64,000 nt of DNA from Rutpela maculata (Eukaryota; Arthropoda; Insecta; Coleoptera; Cerambycidae): assembly GCA_936432065.2 (NCBI GenBank), contig OW386286.2, positions 266,991,987 through 267,055,986 on the forward strand, read 5' to 3'. The notes under the pieces are model-generated. The model ran no database searches, was not told the origin of the DNA, and worked only from the letters and a program-made list of their open reading frames with translations. The translations under genes and the position numbers were made by a program. Each line of letters opens with the position of its first letter. Position 1 is the stretch's first letter. Shown here in pieces: positions 1 to 11,514 of this stretch.

Positions 1-89
1 ATGTATTAAATTTTTGGAAAATTAACCACTTTTTCTAGAGATAAATATGGGTAGCTAATTTAAGTGGTGATCGAATAATGAAATAATTT

Positions 90-999
90 ACAGGTTGTTC
101 CATTAAAAAAAACACAAGTTATGTCTATATCTCGAAAACTGAGGCATGCATAATTTTTTTCTTATCACCAACGGATTCTACTAAAAAAAGTGCCTCAAGA
201 ATGTGCTACTCGATTTTCGACTCAATACTTGGTAATTGAGATATAGGCAAAAATGCCAATTTTCCAAAAACGCTCTGTAGCTCGGTAGCTGAAAAAAACA
301 GACGATCGCGTCATTGCACCATTGTTTGTTTGTCGAAAATCGAGCTCAGGACACCTATATTGGTTTTTGTCTAACTGCCATAGTTTTAGAGAAAACCCCA
401 AATTCCATCTGGATAAAGTAAAAAAACATTTTGAGGTTTCTTGTTCTTGTACACACATTAAATCACATTTTTTTTCATCCCCTTTAATAATGGGGTGGGG
501 GTGGTAATGGGGGTGGCTAATGCCAAAATTTTTTTTGAGACCTTAGCTTCTCTTGTCTATACTAAATATCAATTTTATGAACTCTTACCTGCTTGATTTA
601 CCTATTTACTCCAAATTTACCCCAATTTACCCCCCAACCCTTCGACGGAACGACATGAAAATATAATCTAGTTCCAGATCTCGTTAAAGTACATATGTGT
701 ACCAAATTTCAAGTCAATATCTCAAACGGTTCCAGAGTAAACGTGCGCACAAAAAAAGTTACAGACCGACAGACAGACCAACAGACCGACAGACCGACAG
801 ACCGACAGACAGAAATTTTTTTTTCTCGCTCAAACTTGAAATCTCGACGTTTCATGACATTCTAAGCCTATTTGAACAATAAAAATTTTTAAAAATTTTT
901 TTGTCGTTACTATACTTCCACTGGATGTGGAAGTAAAATTGACTTGTCTTGACATATTTTCCAGAAACTAGGTGTTTAATTTTGAATGGGACATTCTGT
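90..999. mobile_element. Old TIR element with ACAGGNTGTTCC-type ends, split by a HINE copy
   Basis: The left end at 90-104 (ACAGGTTGTTCCATT) matches the reverse complement of 985-999 (ACAGAATGTCCCATT) at 13 of 15 positions. These form a short terminal inverted repeat. The DNA inside is AT-rich and non-coding, and HINE copy A fills its right half. Similar ends recur near 10308, 35590, 43064 and 55928, so this is a dispersed TIR type. Assignment to a Tc/mariner-like MITE group is inference; no target-site duplication was established. Confidence 0.45.
409..936 (+). mobile_element. HINE-like repeat, copy A (5'-truncated)
   Basis: This is a non-coding interspersed repeat. In order it has a G/T-rich block (GGGGTGGGGGTGG type), a conserved block containing ACCAAATTTCAAGTCAATAT (~698-717), a (GACA/GACC)n microsatellite at about 760-812, and the 3' end CGTTACTATACTTCCACTGG...GTGGAAGTAA. 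The last part folds as ACTTCCAC-TGGAT-GTGGAAGT (914-934). The 5' end found in full copies (CCGCTGCCCAAGGAATCACT) is missing. Asymmetric ends, a microsatellite and a 3' hairpin are typical of Helentron-associated elements; that class name is inferred from organisation only. Confidence 0.85.
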
Positions 1000-1730
1000 A
1001 TATACCCGCACGTAACAGTGATAGTAGGATATATAACCAAATAGTGAACCTTTTTAAAAGCATGAAAAATACTAAATATTAATGAGTAAAAAAAATATTT
1101 CTTATTTTCTTTATTGGCACAGTACAATAACATTTTTGAACATACTAGAATATTATCTGTATTCACACATTGTTGAATAATTATATAGTTTAGGTTCACC
1201 CACAGCATTTTTAACATTAAGAAAATATATGTTTCAGGTATTATTACCAGCTGAAATTAGTTTGAACGTAAATTAGGCAGAGTAAATACTTTAAAGTACT
1301 TCCCTGTGCATGTAAATATAGACTGGCTTTAATGGAAAGCAAAGCCTGACCAAAGCAAAGGTAACCTTTGGCAATTAAGAGTAGGCGTCCCTCTTTTTGT
1401 AGCTACAAAATTATAACAGATAGTCGGTATTGTTCTGTTCGAGTTTTGGTGAACCTTTTAATGTGTTTAGTGTTGTACAAGACCCTTCATTATTTAAATG
1501 GATTACAAAGAGCTATTAATTACTTCTATGCGAAACACCGAAATAGGTATTTCAACTACATTCTTTAGTATTGCGTATTTAATCTATTTTTTTATATGTG
1601 TATTTTCGAGCAATAATATGGTATCAGTGTACTTATTAACCTCATTCTGTAATTAGGACTTTGTCCCAGTCGAAATAGGGTCGTTGACCATTAAAAAAAA
1701 ATTATTTAGTCCTTTATTCAATTTTATTTG
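1000..1730. other. Unassigned AT-rich DNA
   Basis: I see no recognisable gene, repeat or RNA. Open frames here (about 120 codons on the minus strand at 852-1217, 66 codons at 1368-1568) are low-complexity and cross the HINE boundary or resemble no family, so they are not called. Confidence 0.5.
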
Positions 1731-2619
1731 ACCCGTATTTTTTTATTTTACAATCTAAAGTTATTTTAATAGTGAATTTAATTAAGTATCTAAATTAAGA
1801 AATTTTGAATTCGCGCCCATCGCCACGTCAGATGTGAGAGCTTGTGCAGTTAGATAAAGGAATAATCGACGGGCTTCGTGATTTGCTTATTTGCTGTTAG
1901 TGTTAGTATCGATGTGAGTCAAGAAATACTAACCTCAAATTTTTAACATTTCGGAATTCGGCCCTTAAATAATCAAATTGTCTACATAAAACTCGTGTAC
2001 CATATAAAAATCCACTATGGGTAAATTCTCTAAAATACCTTTCACAAAATTAGGTTCCACTATAAACAAATATTAAACACACATACGTAAACAACAAATC
2101 AACAGAGCACTACCACCAACATGATAAATGAAAACATGAAAATTCTCTAGAATTGAATTCTCATTATATATGTCATTATTTACCGCCTTTTTAGTTACAA
2201 AATCAATTTGTTCCTGCATGTGATGATTAGAACTTTTTTTGGTATGATATATACAATGTATATTTAATATACCTACCTTTTGATTGTATAACAATATTTT
2301 GTAAATTTTGTTGAAGGAAACGACCCTATTGTATTAAATAACATCTCACAACATATCACTTTCCAGCATATACTTTAAAGTTTCAATTGTAATAATACAC
2401 AGTGATAATTTTTCTCTTCGAAATAGTACGGTCACATGTACTGTTTCTATCTCATCTCCGCATCTTCAGCATCATCTTGTGGGTGTACAACGTTCACACT
2501 TGTACCAAATTCACTGCAGTTGCCTGAAAATTATGAATGTAGAGCGGGCAAATGAAAACGACCCATAATACGAGATGGATAGGAGATTGCTAGATACTAC
2601 TAGATACTACCACTACCTT

Positions 2620-3620
2620 GGGCCGTTGTGGGCAACATTTCAACTTTAATGCATTCTTGTGTGGTGCAAGAAAGTAAAATACATTACTGTGACGAGAAGT
2701 TGTTCTAGGAATGAAAAAATTTAATATAGATACCAGTTCTTATGCATAATAATTATTATTAATGAGCTTGTACAAAAAAAAATTGAGATACGCATTTACA
2801 TCTACGGTTTAAGATATTAAAATAGTACTTGTCAACTAAGTCTTGCTGTGGAAAGCAGACCTTAGCATAACTATCCTCAGTTCTAAGATATAGAAATTTC
2901 CCTCGAAATTTCCTGAATTTCCATTGAACTGATTCTAGATTGTTAATAGGAACATTATGGTGAGGGGACCAAATAATTGAGGCATATTCTAGCTTCGATC
3001 TGACATAACAATAAATAAATAGCAACAACAGAACATCTCAAGTACGTCAATATTCAAAAAATCATGAGAATTTCAAATTATAAATCCATACGACCTGTTA
3101 GCTTCACACACATTAGTGCTAATACGAAAATTAAATGAATGAGGCCTGTCAAAGATAACACCTAAGTCCAGGAACTACTCAGACCTTTTCAGGGCAACGT
3201 TATTTTATTATCTTAAGACATTGAAGACTGAAGGTGTAAGACAAGATAGCCTTTTTGAGAGTTTAGTGGAAGTCTGTACCTAATGCACCGATTATGAACT
3301 CTTTGTATGTTTCCTTGTAAGTGAATACAGTCCTCTGCGCTATCAATTCTGCAAAAAGCTCTAGGTCATCAGCGTACATTAAATATCTGACTTATTCAAA
3401 TCATTAACAAACATAATAAAGAATAACGGACCAAGGATTGACCCTTGCGGGACTCCAGATGTGGCAATGTATTCAACAGACATAAAACCATTAAATGTAA
3501 TGTATTGATATTTGTTCGACAGATATGGTCGAACAGAGACATCAAATTTTCAGAAAATCCGATATGAAAAAGTTTATTCAAGGAGTTATTAAAATGTTCG
3601 CATGAATTGTAGAGTCCTAT
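2620..3620 (-). pseudogene. Non-LTR retrotransposon RT remnant (copy 1)
   Basis: The minus strand carries decayed pieces of a LINE reverse transcriptase in several frames. Near 3570-3450 is finger/palm sequence leading into the motif GVPQGSILGP (GVPQGS at 3456-3439). The catalytic YADD follows at 3376-3365, separated from it by a stop and a frameshift. Further downstream an 89-codon open frame (3028-2759) contains RSKLEYASIIW and LESVQ, the conserved C-terminal part of Jockey/CR1-type RTs, followed by a weak IPRT-like tail near 2700. Upstream RT, endonuclease and ORF1 are absent, so this is a 5'-truncated, dead copy. Confidence 0.85.
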
Positions 3621-4279
3621 AGAAAAACAATTTTAATTAAACATTTAAAACCACTGTTTTTAGTTTGTGCTGAAGTTGATAACTTCGCAAACTTAGTGCC
3701 AGATCATTTTTCTGAATGATATTTACCTTTATTTTTAAGTACAATGGAATTATAACCAATAAAGGAGCCAACTGGCGCCATATTTGAAGTCATGGAATAA
3801 AATTGATATTTTATTTATCTTCCTTAAATAATTAAAATCGACAGCAACATAATATGAGAAAATCAGTGTCAACTTTTTGCGCCCGATTAGTAGTTAAACA
3901 TTACTAACGGGAAAAAATAAATGCCATAATTCAATTTGGATCAACAAATTGCATTCCTCATGATTTTTATCGCGGTAAATTAGATGTACTAGGCAAAAAT
4001 AGCTCGGGACAGCTATTTCTGTCTGGAATTTAGTGCATCTTAGATAATTGTTATAAGTGGCAGACGCTGTCGGTACCTGACGTGTTGATGTCGAACTGCA
4101 AATACCGAAGTAATTTTATTTGGACTATTACGCGATCGACATGATCGCCTATGTTTGGAAAAATATGAAATTTTCACGCTTGTAACACAGGGTAGTGCGT
4201 TATTACATGGCAACACTTCAGATGCTGATAGTAAACAAATAAATTAACTTTTCATTATTAACAGGCAACCTGCATATTT

Positions 4280-4956
4280 TTACTTCCACATCCAGTGGAA
4301 GTATAGTAACGCAAATAAAATGTTTGAAAATTTTTATTGTTCAAATAGGCTTAGAATGTCATGAAACGTCGAGATTTTAAGTTTAAGCAAAAAAAATTTC
4401 TGTCGTCGGTCTCTCTGTCTGTAACTTTTTTGTGACGTTTACTCTAGAACCGTTTGAGATATTATATTGACTTGAAATTTGGTACAAGTTTGTATTTTAA
4501 GGAGACCTGGAACTAGATTATATTTTGGATCTTATTTCATTGAAGGGTTGGGGGATAAATTGGGGTAAATAGGTAAATCAAGTAATAAGAGTTCATAAAA
4601 TTGGTATTTAGTATATATAAAAAAGAAGTTAAGGTCTTAAAAAATTCTTTGGTATTAGCCACCCGCATTACTACCCCCACCCCATTATTAAAGGGCGTGA
4701 AAAAAATAAAATTGTAATTTAGCATGTATCTAAGAACCTAAGGCCTCAACTTCATCCATCCCCACTACCACCTCTCTACCACCACCCCCACCCCCACTAC
4801 CGATGTGGAATATCGTTTTATGGGTTTTGGGGTAGACTATTTCAAATATTATGTTATTAAAGTTCCATAAACAATAATTTCCGCATAGTGAAGTGCAAAT
4901 ATAGTATCAAATTTTTTTTCGTTCTGAGAGACTTGGATAGAAAATCTAGGTGCGGA
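4280..4956 (-). mobile_element. HINE-like repeat, copy B
   Basis: Read on the minus strand this is close to full length. The 5' region has decayed (TTCCGCACCTAG instead of TTCCACATCCAG), followed by the C-rich block, the AAATTTCAAGTCAATATA core and a much reduced microsatellite (a single short GTCGGTCTCTCTGTCTG stretch). It ends in the 3' hairpin at 4281-4301. An adjacent MITE begins six bases from its 5' end. Confidence 0.9.
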
Positions 4957-4961
4957 ATTTT

Positions 4962-5172
4962 AAGATTTATAAACACCCTACAGGTTGCATTGTAATTCGA
5001 GTTCTATGAACAAACGAACATCAGCGTGCCTGCCTTTCAAGATTATTTTAGCAGGTTGCTAAATTGAAACCAATGTTTCAATTTAGCGTCAGCGACGCGT
5101 CATCGCGTGTGTGTATAGCTTCTACGATTTCAAATTAGAATACCATGCAACCCGTACGGTGTTTATAGATCT
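4962..5172. mobile_element. ~211-bp MITE with 33-bp TIRs (copy 1)
   Basis: Positions 4962-4994 are the imperfect inverse of 5140-5172; both begin AAGATYTATAAACACC (29 of 33 match by eye). Inside is a perfect 13-bp hairpin: GCTAAATTGAAAC (5058-5070) against GTTTCAATTTAGC (5075-5087) with a CAAT loop. It has no coding capacity. No target duplication is obvious, so the superfamily is open. Confidence 0.75.
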
Positions 5173-5198
5173 TCTATTATTTTCTTGATTCTATAATA

Positions 5199-5394
5199 AG
5201 TGGGTTACCTCGAATACTATGGATGATCAGTGGGTTTCCTCGAGTACTATAGATGTGCAGTAGACTTCCCCAAGTATTATGGATGCGCAGTAGATTACCT
5301 CGAGTAGTGCGGATGCGCATTTCCTCGAGTATTTTAGATGCGCAGTGGCTTTTCTCGAATACAATAGACCTACATTAGGTTACCTCAATGGATG
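5199..5394. repeat. 30-bp minisatellite, interrupted at the duplication junction
   Basis: About 6.5 copies of a 30-bp unit of the form GTRGGTTWCCTCGAGTACTA+TGGATGCGCA. The array is cut inside a unit at 5394, where the second copy of the 3,664-bp segment starts. The full array survives only after unit 2, at 8863-9460. Confidence 0.9.
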
Positions 5395-6283
5395 ACCCGT
5401 ATTTTTTTATTTTACAATCTAAAGTTATTTTAATAGTGAATTTAATTAAGTATCTAAATTAAGAAATTTTGAATTCGCGCCCATCGCCACGTCAGATGTG
5501 AGAGCTTGTGCAGTTAGATAAAGGAATAATCGACGGGCTTCGTGATTTGCTTATTTGCTGTTAGTGTTAGTATCGATGTGAGTCAAGAAATACTAACCTC
5601 AAATTTTTAACATTTCGGAATTCGGCCCTTAAATAATCAAATTGTCTACATAAAACTCGTGTACCATATAAAAATCCACTATGGGTAAATTCTCTAAAAT
5701 ACCTTTCACAAAATTAGGTTCCACTATAAACAAATATTAAACACACATACGTAAACAACAAATCAACAGAGCACTACCACCAACATGATAAATGAAAACA
5801 TGAAAATTCTCTAGAATTGAATTCTCATTATATATGTCATTATTTACCGCCTTTTTAGTTACAAAATCAATTTGTTCCTGCATGTGATGATTAGAACTTT
5901 TTTTGGTATGATATATACAATGTATATTTAATATACCTACCTTTTGATTGTATAACAATATTTTGTAAATTTTGTTGAAGGAAACGACCCTATTGTATTA
6001 AATAACATCTCACAACATATCACTTTCCAGCATATACTTTAAAGTTTCAATTGTAATAATACACAGTGATAATTTTTCTCTTCGAAATAGTACGGTCACA
6101 TGTACTGTTTCTATCTCATCTCCGCATCTTCAGCATCATCTTGTGGGTGTACAACGTTCACACTTGTACCAAATTCACTGCAGTTGCCTGAAAATTATGA
6201 ATGTAGAGCGGGCAAATGAAAACGACCCATAATACGAGATGGATAGGAGATTGCTAGATACTACTAGATACTACCACTACCTT

Positions 6284-7284
6284 GGGCCGTTGTGGGCAAC
6301 ATTTCAACTTTAATGCATTCTTGTGTGGTGCAAGAAAGTAAAATACATTACTGTGACGAGAAGTTGTTCTAGGAATGAAAAAATTTAATATAGATACCAG
6401 TTCTTATGCATAATAATTATTATTAATGAGCTTGTACAAAAAAAAATTGAGATACGCATTTACATCTACGGTTTAAGATATTAAAATAGTACTTGTCAAC
6501 TAAGTCTTGCTGTGGAAAGCAGACCTTAGCATAACTATCCTCAGTTCTAAGATATAGAAATTTCCCTCGAAATTTCCTGAATTTCCATTGAACTGATTCT
6601 AGATTGTTAATAGGAACATTATGGTGAGGGGACCAAATAATTGAGGCATATTCTAGCTTCGATCTGACATAACAATAAATAAATAGCAACAACAGAACAT
6701 CTCAAGTACGTCAATATTCAAAAAATCATGAGAATTTCAAATTATAAATCCATACGACCTGTTAGCTTCACACACATTAGTGCTAATACGAAAATTAAAT
6801 GAATGAGGCCTGTCAAAGATAACACCTAAGTCCAGGAACTACTCAGACCTTTTCAGGGCAACGTTATTTTATTATCTTAAGACATTGAAGACTGAAGGTG
6901 TAAGACAAGATAGCCTTTTTGAGAGTTTAGTGGAAGTCTGTACCTAATGCACCGATTATGAACTCTTTGTATGTTTCCTTGTAAGTGAATACAGTCCTCT
7001 GCGCTATCAATTCTGCAAAAAGCTCTAGGTCATCAGCGTACATTAAATATCTGACTTATTCAAATCATTAACAAACATAATAAAGAATAACGGACCAAGG
7101 ATTGACCCTTGCGGGACTCCAGATGTGGCAATGTATTCAACAGACATAAAACCATTAAATGTAATGTATTGATATTTGTTCGACAGATATGGTCGAACAG
7201 AGACATCAAATTTTCAGAAAATCCGATATGAAAAAGTTTATTCAAGGAGTTATTAAAATGTTCGCATGAATTGTAGAGTCCTAT
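6284..7284 (-). pseudogene. Non-LTR retrotransposon RT remnant (copy 2)
   Basis: Duplicate of the remnant at 2620-3620. GVPQGS lies at 7120-7103 and YADD at 7040-7029, with the same stop and frameshift between them. The 89-codon RT C-terminal frame is at 6692-6423. The disabling changes are shared, so it was already dead before the duplication. Confidence 0.85.
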
Positions 7285-7943
7285 AGAAAAACAATTTTAA
7301 TTAAACATTTAAAACCACTGTTTTTAGTTTGTGCTGAAGTTGATAACTTCGCAAACTTAGTGCCAGATCATTTTTCTGAATGATATTTACCTTTATTTTT
7401 AAGTACAATGGAATTATAACCAATAAAGGAGCCAACTGGCGCCATATTTGAAGTCATGGAATAAAATTGATATTTTATTTATCTTCCTTAAATAATTAAA
7501 ATCGACAGCAACATAATATGAGAAAATCAGTGTCAACTTTTTGCGCCCGATTAGTAGTTAAACATTACTAACGGGAAAAAATAAATGCCATAATTCAATT
7601 TGGATCAACAAATTGCATTCCTCATGATTTTTATCGCGGTAAATTAGATGTACTAGGCAAAAATAGCTCGGGACAGCTATTTCTGTCTGGAATTTAGTGC
7701 ATCTTAGATAATTGTTATAAGTGGCAGACGCTGTCGGTACCTGACGTGTTGATGTCGAACTGCAAATACCGAAGTAATTTTATTTGGACTATTACGCGAT
7801 CGACATGATCGCCTATGTTTGGAAAAATATGAAATTTTCACGCTTGTAACACAGGGTAGTGCGTTATTACATGGCAACACTTCAGATGCTGATAGTAAAC
7901 AAATAAATTAACTTTTCATTATTAACAGGCAACCTGCATATTT

Positions 7944-8620
7944 TTACTTCCACATCCAGTGGAAGTATAGTAACGCAAATAAAATGTTTGAAAATTTTTA
8001 TTGTTCAAATAGGCTTAGAATGTCATGAAACGTCGAGATTTTAAGTTTAAGCAAAAAAAATTTCTGTCGTCGGTCTCTCTGTCTGTAACTTTTTTGTGAC
8101 GTTTACTCTAGAACCGTTTGAGATATTATATTGACTTGAAATTTGGTACAAGTTTGTATTTTAAGGAGACCTGGAACTAGATTATATTTTGGATCTTATT
8201 TCATTGAAGGGTTGGGGGATAAATTGGGGTAAATAGGTAAATCAAGTAATAAGAGTTCATAAAATTGGTATTTAGTATATATAAAAAAGAAGTTAAGGTC
8301 TTAAAAAATTCTTTGGTATTAGCCACCCGCATTACTACCCCCACCCCATTATTAAAGGGCGTGAAAAAAATAAAATTGTAATTTAGCATGTATCTAAGAA
8401 CCTAAGGCCTCAACTTCATCCATCCCCACTACCACCTCTCTACCACCACCCCCACCCCCACTACCGATGTGGAATATCGTTTTATGGGTTTTGGGGTAGA
8501 CTATTTCAAATATTATGTTATTAAAGTTCCATAAACAATAATTTCCGCATAGTGAAGTGCAAATATAGTATCAAATTTTTTTTCGTTCTGAGAGACTTGG
8601 ATAGAAAATCTAGGTGCGGA
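7944..8620 (-). mobile_element. HINE-like repeat, copy B' (duplicate of B)
   Basis: Identical to copy B and carried in unit 2. With the MITE, the minisatellite and copy C to its right, it forms the order (minus strand) HINE C, spacer, 30-bp array, MITE, HINE B'. Confidence 0.9.
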
Positions 8621-8625
8621 ATTTT

Positions 8626-8836
8626 AAGATTTATAAACACCCTACAGGTTGCATTGTAATTCGAGTTCTATGAACAAACGAACATCAGCGTGCCTGCCTT
8701 TCAAGATTATTTTAGCAGGTTGCTAAATTGAAACCAATGTTTCAATTTAGCGTCAGCGACGCGTCATCGCGTGTGTGTATAGCTTCTACGATTTCAAATT
8801 AGAATACCATGCAACCCGTACGGTGTTTATAGATCT
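8626..8836. mobile_element. ~211-bp MITE with 33-bp TIRs (copy 2)
   Basis: Duplicate of 4962-5172 in unit 2, with the same TIRs and the same 13-bp internal hairpin. It sits between HINE B' and the 30-bp minisatellite. Confidence 0.75.
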
Positions 8837-8862
8837 TCTATTATTTTCTTGATTCTATAATA

Positions 8863-9460
8863 AGTGGGTTACCTCGAATACTATGGATGATCAGTGGGTT
8901 TCCTCGAGTACTATAGATGTGCAGTAGACTTCCCCAAGTATTATGGATGCGCAGTAGATTACCTCGAGTAGTGCGGATGCGCATTTCCTCGAGTATTTTA
9001 GATGCGCAGTGGCTTTTCTCGAATACAATAGACCTACATTAGGTTACCTCAATGGATGCGCAATGAGTTTCTGGATGCACAGTAGGTTTCCCCGAGAATT
9101 ATGGATGCGCAGTGGCTTTTCTCGAGTACTATCGATGCGCAGTAGGATTTCTTAAGTATTTTGGATGTGCAGTGGCTTTTCTCGAGTACTATAGGTGCGC
9201 AGTAGGTTACCTCAAGTAGTATGGATGCGAAGTGGGTTTCCTCTAGCACAATGGATGCGCAGTAGGCTTTTCCGATTATTATGGAGGTGCAGTAGGATTT
9301 CTTGAGTACTATAGATGCGCAGTAGATTATTTCAAGTAGCATGAATGCGCAATGGGTTTCCTTGAGAATTATAGAGGCGTAGTGGCTTTCCACGAGTAAA
9401 TTAGATGCACAGTGGGTTACTTCGAGTAGTATGGATGCGTAGTAGGTTTCCTCGAAGAAA
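8863..9460. repeat. 30-bp minisatellite, full array (~20 units)
   Basis: Degenerate 30-bp units with the recurring core CTCGAGTACTATGGATGCGC. Thirty is a multiple of three, so long frames stay open: the minus-strand frame at 9393-9049 reads a decapeptide repeat (SHCASIVLEK / TYCASIVLEE type). That frame is a consequence of the period, not a gene. The array is homologous, inverted, to the one at 26646-27012. Confidence 0.95.
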
Positions 9461-9516
9461 ATGCTTGAAACAGAAGCTTTACTTCAATCGTGTAGTCAAC
9501 GGCACGCAATGATTTT

Positions 9517-10116
9517 CCTTCCACATCCAGTGAACGTATAGTAACGACCAAAAAAAAATTGAAAATTTGTATTGTTCAAATCGGCTTAGAATGTCATAAA
9601 ACGTCGAGATTTTAAGTTTGAGCAAAAAAAAATTTGTCTGTCGGTCTGTCTCCGTAACTGTTCTTTGTGCGCACGATTACTCTGGAACCGTTTTTTTCTT
9701 ATTCCGTTGAAGAGCAAGGAGGTAAATTGGTAAAGTCCATATAATTAGTATTTAGTGTATGCAAGAGAAGCTATAAGGTCTCAAAAAATTTTTTGGTAAT
9801 AGCCACCCCGATTACCACCCTCATCCCATTATAAAAGGGGGTGAAAAGAAATGTGATTTAGTATGTGGTCAAGAACCAAAAACCTCAAAATATTTTCTTA
9901 CTTCATCCACCTCTATTATCACCCCCCCCCCCCCCTATCACCACCTCCACCCCACTACCGATGTGGGATATCGTTTTATGGGTTTTTGACGATTTCAAAT
10001 ATTATATTATTAAAGTTCCATAAACAATTATTTCTACATACAAAATTTTTTCGTTGTGAGAGATTTGGATGGAAAATCTAGATGTGGAAGTAGTAGTGAT
10101 TCCTTGGGCAGCGGTT
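9517..10116 (-). mobile_element. HINE-like repeat, copy C
   Basis: Complete at both ends on the minus strand. The 5' end reads AAAACCGCTGCCCAAGGAAT (10119-10100). The 3' hairpin near 9517-9537 has decayed to TTCACTGGATGTGGAAGG. The microsatellite is very short, and a run of 15 C lies in the C-rich block near 9921. The ~60-bp spacer to its left (9461-9516) is homologous to 26547-26645, downstream of copy D. Confidence 0.85.
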
Positions 10117-11074
10117 TTATTATTTCATTAGAGTGTTTACTTATATGGAAAAATGTTATCCAAATATGTAAGGCTGTTCCAAAAATATGTCCGAAAAAAG
10201 TATTAGACAAGAATCATAAAACATTCCTCTTAATAACGATTATCGTTCAAGGGTGTTGGGGGATGTTTTGAACTCAATCATATTCCAGGCTGTGTATTTT
10301 TAAATCTGGGGCACCCTGTTTATATTTTAAAGCAAAACCTATATGAAATAAAAACATGTTTAAAAATCAATTTTTCAGATTTTAACTTTTTACTTCTCTA
10401 GTCTGTATGAACAATTTGCAATTGTAATAAAACAGAACAAAAAATGCAGTTTTATATTCACTGCGAGCTCTGAAATACCATGAATTTCGTTAGAGCGACA
10501 CATAAGAGCGGACTGACAACTTTTCCGCTTGTACTGCCAAAAAAAATAATTATTTCGGAATTTAACTGATTTAATTTACGATGGTGTAAATTCTAGTTTA
10601 CAGTATAAAAATTACGTCAACTGATCATTTAAAAGAAACAATGTGAGCAAACACTCACTGGACAGAAGGTAAACTTGAAAATATCTATTAGAGGCGCAAT
10701 AAAATAAATTATTAATTTTCATTTTTATTTCATCTATGATGTACTAATTGATAGGGAATTAAACGCCTAGTTGAAACATGATCTTTAGGTCCTATTTAAA
10801 TTAAAAAGTAGTAAGTAGGTACGCCGAATAAAACTCTTGTATATAAATGGTTTAGTTAATACTCACAGATACACAGAATCTGTGTACATTTACATTTTAA
10901 GTGGTTGTAAACTGAAGTTGAAGAACTGTACGATAAAAGATAGAAAAGTTTAGAAGTTCATATTTATAGTAGTCTTCTTTGATATAAAATTTATATGCCT
11001 TATAAAGTTTCTTATCATTTAAAATATTTTGGAAACGAATAAAAATATGAGTAAGAGGCTCCACAGTTGAAAAT
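10117..11074. other. Unassigned AT-rich DNA
   Basis: The only recognisable signal is a degenerate ACAGGGTGCCCC-type end at 10308-10319 (minus strand), the same terminus type as at 90-999. No gene or RNA recognised. Confidence 0.5.
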
Positions 11075-11510
11075 ACATTTATTTATTTATTCAGAATGCC
11101 TACAGGATATAATCCTATGATATTAGTTTACAAAATATACAATATATATTAGAACAGATAAAATATTAGATAATGTAGCAAATAAAAAGCAGATATAAAT
11201 TCACCGACATCAGGAGACGAGCTACCCCCAACCTGGACATTTTGCCGAACCTCTTCTCTTGAGAAGAGTAGGGATCTTTTACTTTACATTTAATAGACAA
11301 GGGACCGCCTGCTTTACGTCCCCTCCGAAGAATGGTATATCCACTACGTAATTCTCGTCTTGAAATTACATAGCTTCCGCGTATACGCTGATATACAAGT
11401 CGCTAGAAGGTGGGGCGAGATCGCTGTGTTTCCCAAGATGGATTTCACCCATCCAAGTACTAACCGCGCTGAACGTTGCTTCACTGGAGTATCGAAATAG
11501 AGCACAACAA
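11075..11510 (-). mobile_element. 5S rRNA-derived SINE (SINE3-type)
   Basis: On the minus strand, 11497-11419 resembles the 3' two-thirds of insect 5S rRNA, including GAAGCAACGT and then GCGCGGTTAGTACTTGGATG, a hallmark of the 5S internal-promoter region. The body follows, with a GGGACG...CGGTCCC hairpin near 11322-11301. It ends in an A/T-rich tail (TGAATAAATAAATAAAT) near 11075. SINE3 families use a 5S-type promoter and a LINE-derived 3' part; this copy lacks the first part of the 5S head. The chance open frame at 11601-11344 is not a gene. Confidence 0.75.
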
Positions 11511-11514
11511 CAAC

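Larger units (their letters stand above)
1731..5394 (+). repeat. 3,664-bp tandem duplication, unit 1
   Basis: Position n here equals position n+3664 throughout unit 2 wherever compared, including the LINE remnant, HINE B, the MITE and the minisatellite start. The unit runs from ACCCGTATTT (1731) to the minisatellite sequence ending CAATGGATG (5394). At 5395 the ACCCGTATTT start returns directly, so the units abut. The bases before both starts share only TG, so there is little or no microhomology. Within the unit, 1731-2620 and 3620-4280 hold no recognisable feature. Confidence 0.95.
5395..9058 (+). repeat. 3,664-bp tandem duplication, unit 2
   Basis: Same content as unit 1 at a constant +3664 offset, with no difference found by eye. 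After 9058 the minisatellite runs on (CAATGGATGCGCA), which is the presumed original right flank. Perfect identity in DNA where other repeats have diverged means either a very young duplication or a duplicated block in the assembly. Confidence 0.95.

Noticed and set aside
9049..9393. 114-codon minus-strand frame with decapeptide repeats
   Set aside because: It lies wholly in the 30-bp minisatellite; the period keeps the frame open. No start context, no conserved domain.
8863..9460. Possible CRISPR array (regular ~30-bp units)
   Set aside because: Units are contiguous with no unique spacers, and the setting is eukaryotic.
11419..11497. 5S rRNA gene
   Set aside because: The 5' third is missing, it has mismatches, and it continues into a SINE body and A/T tail.
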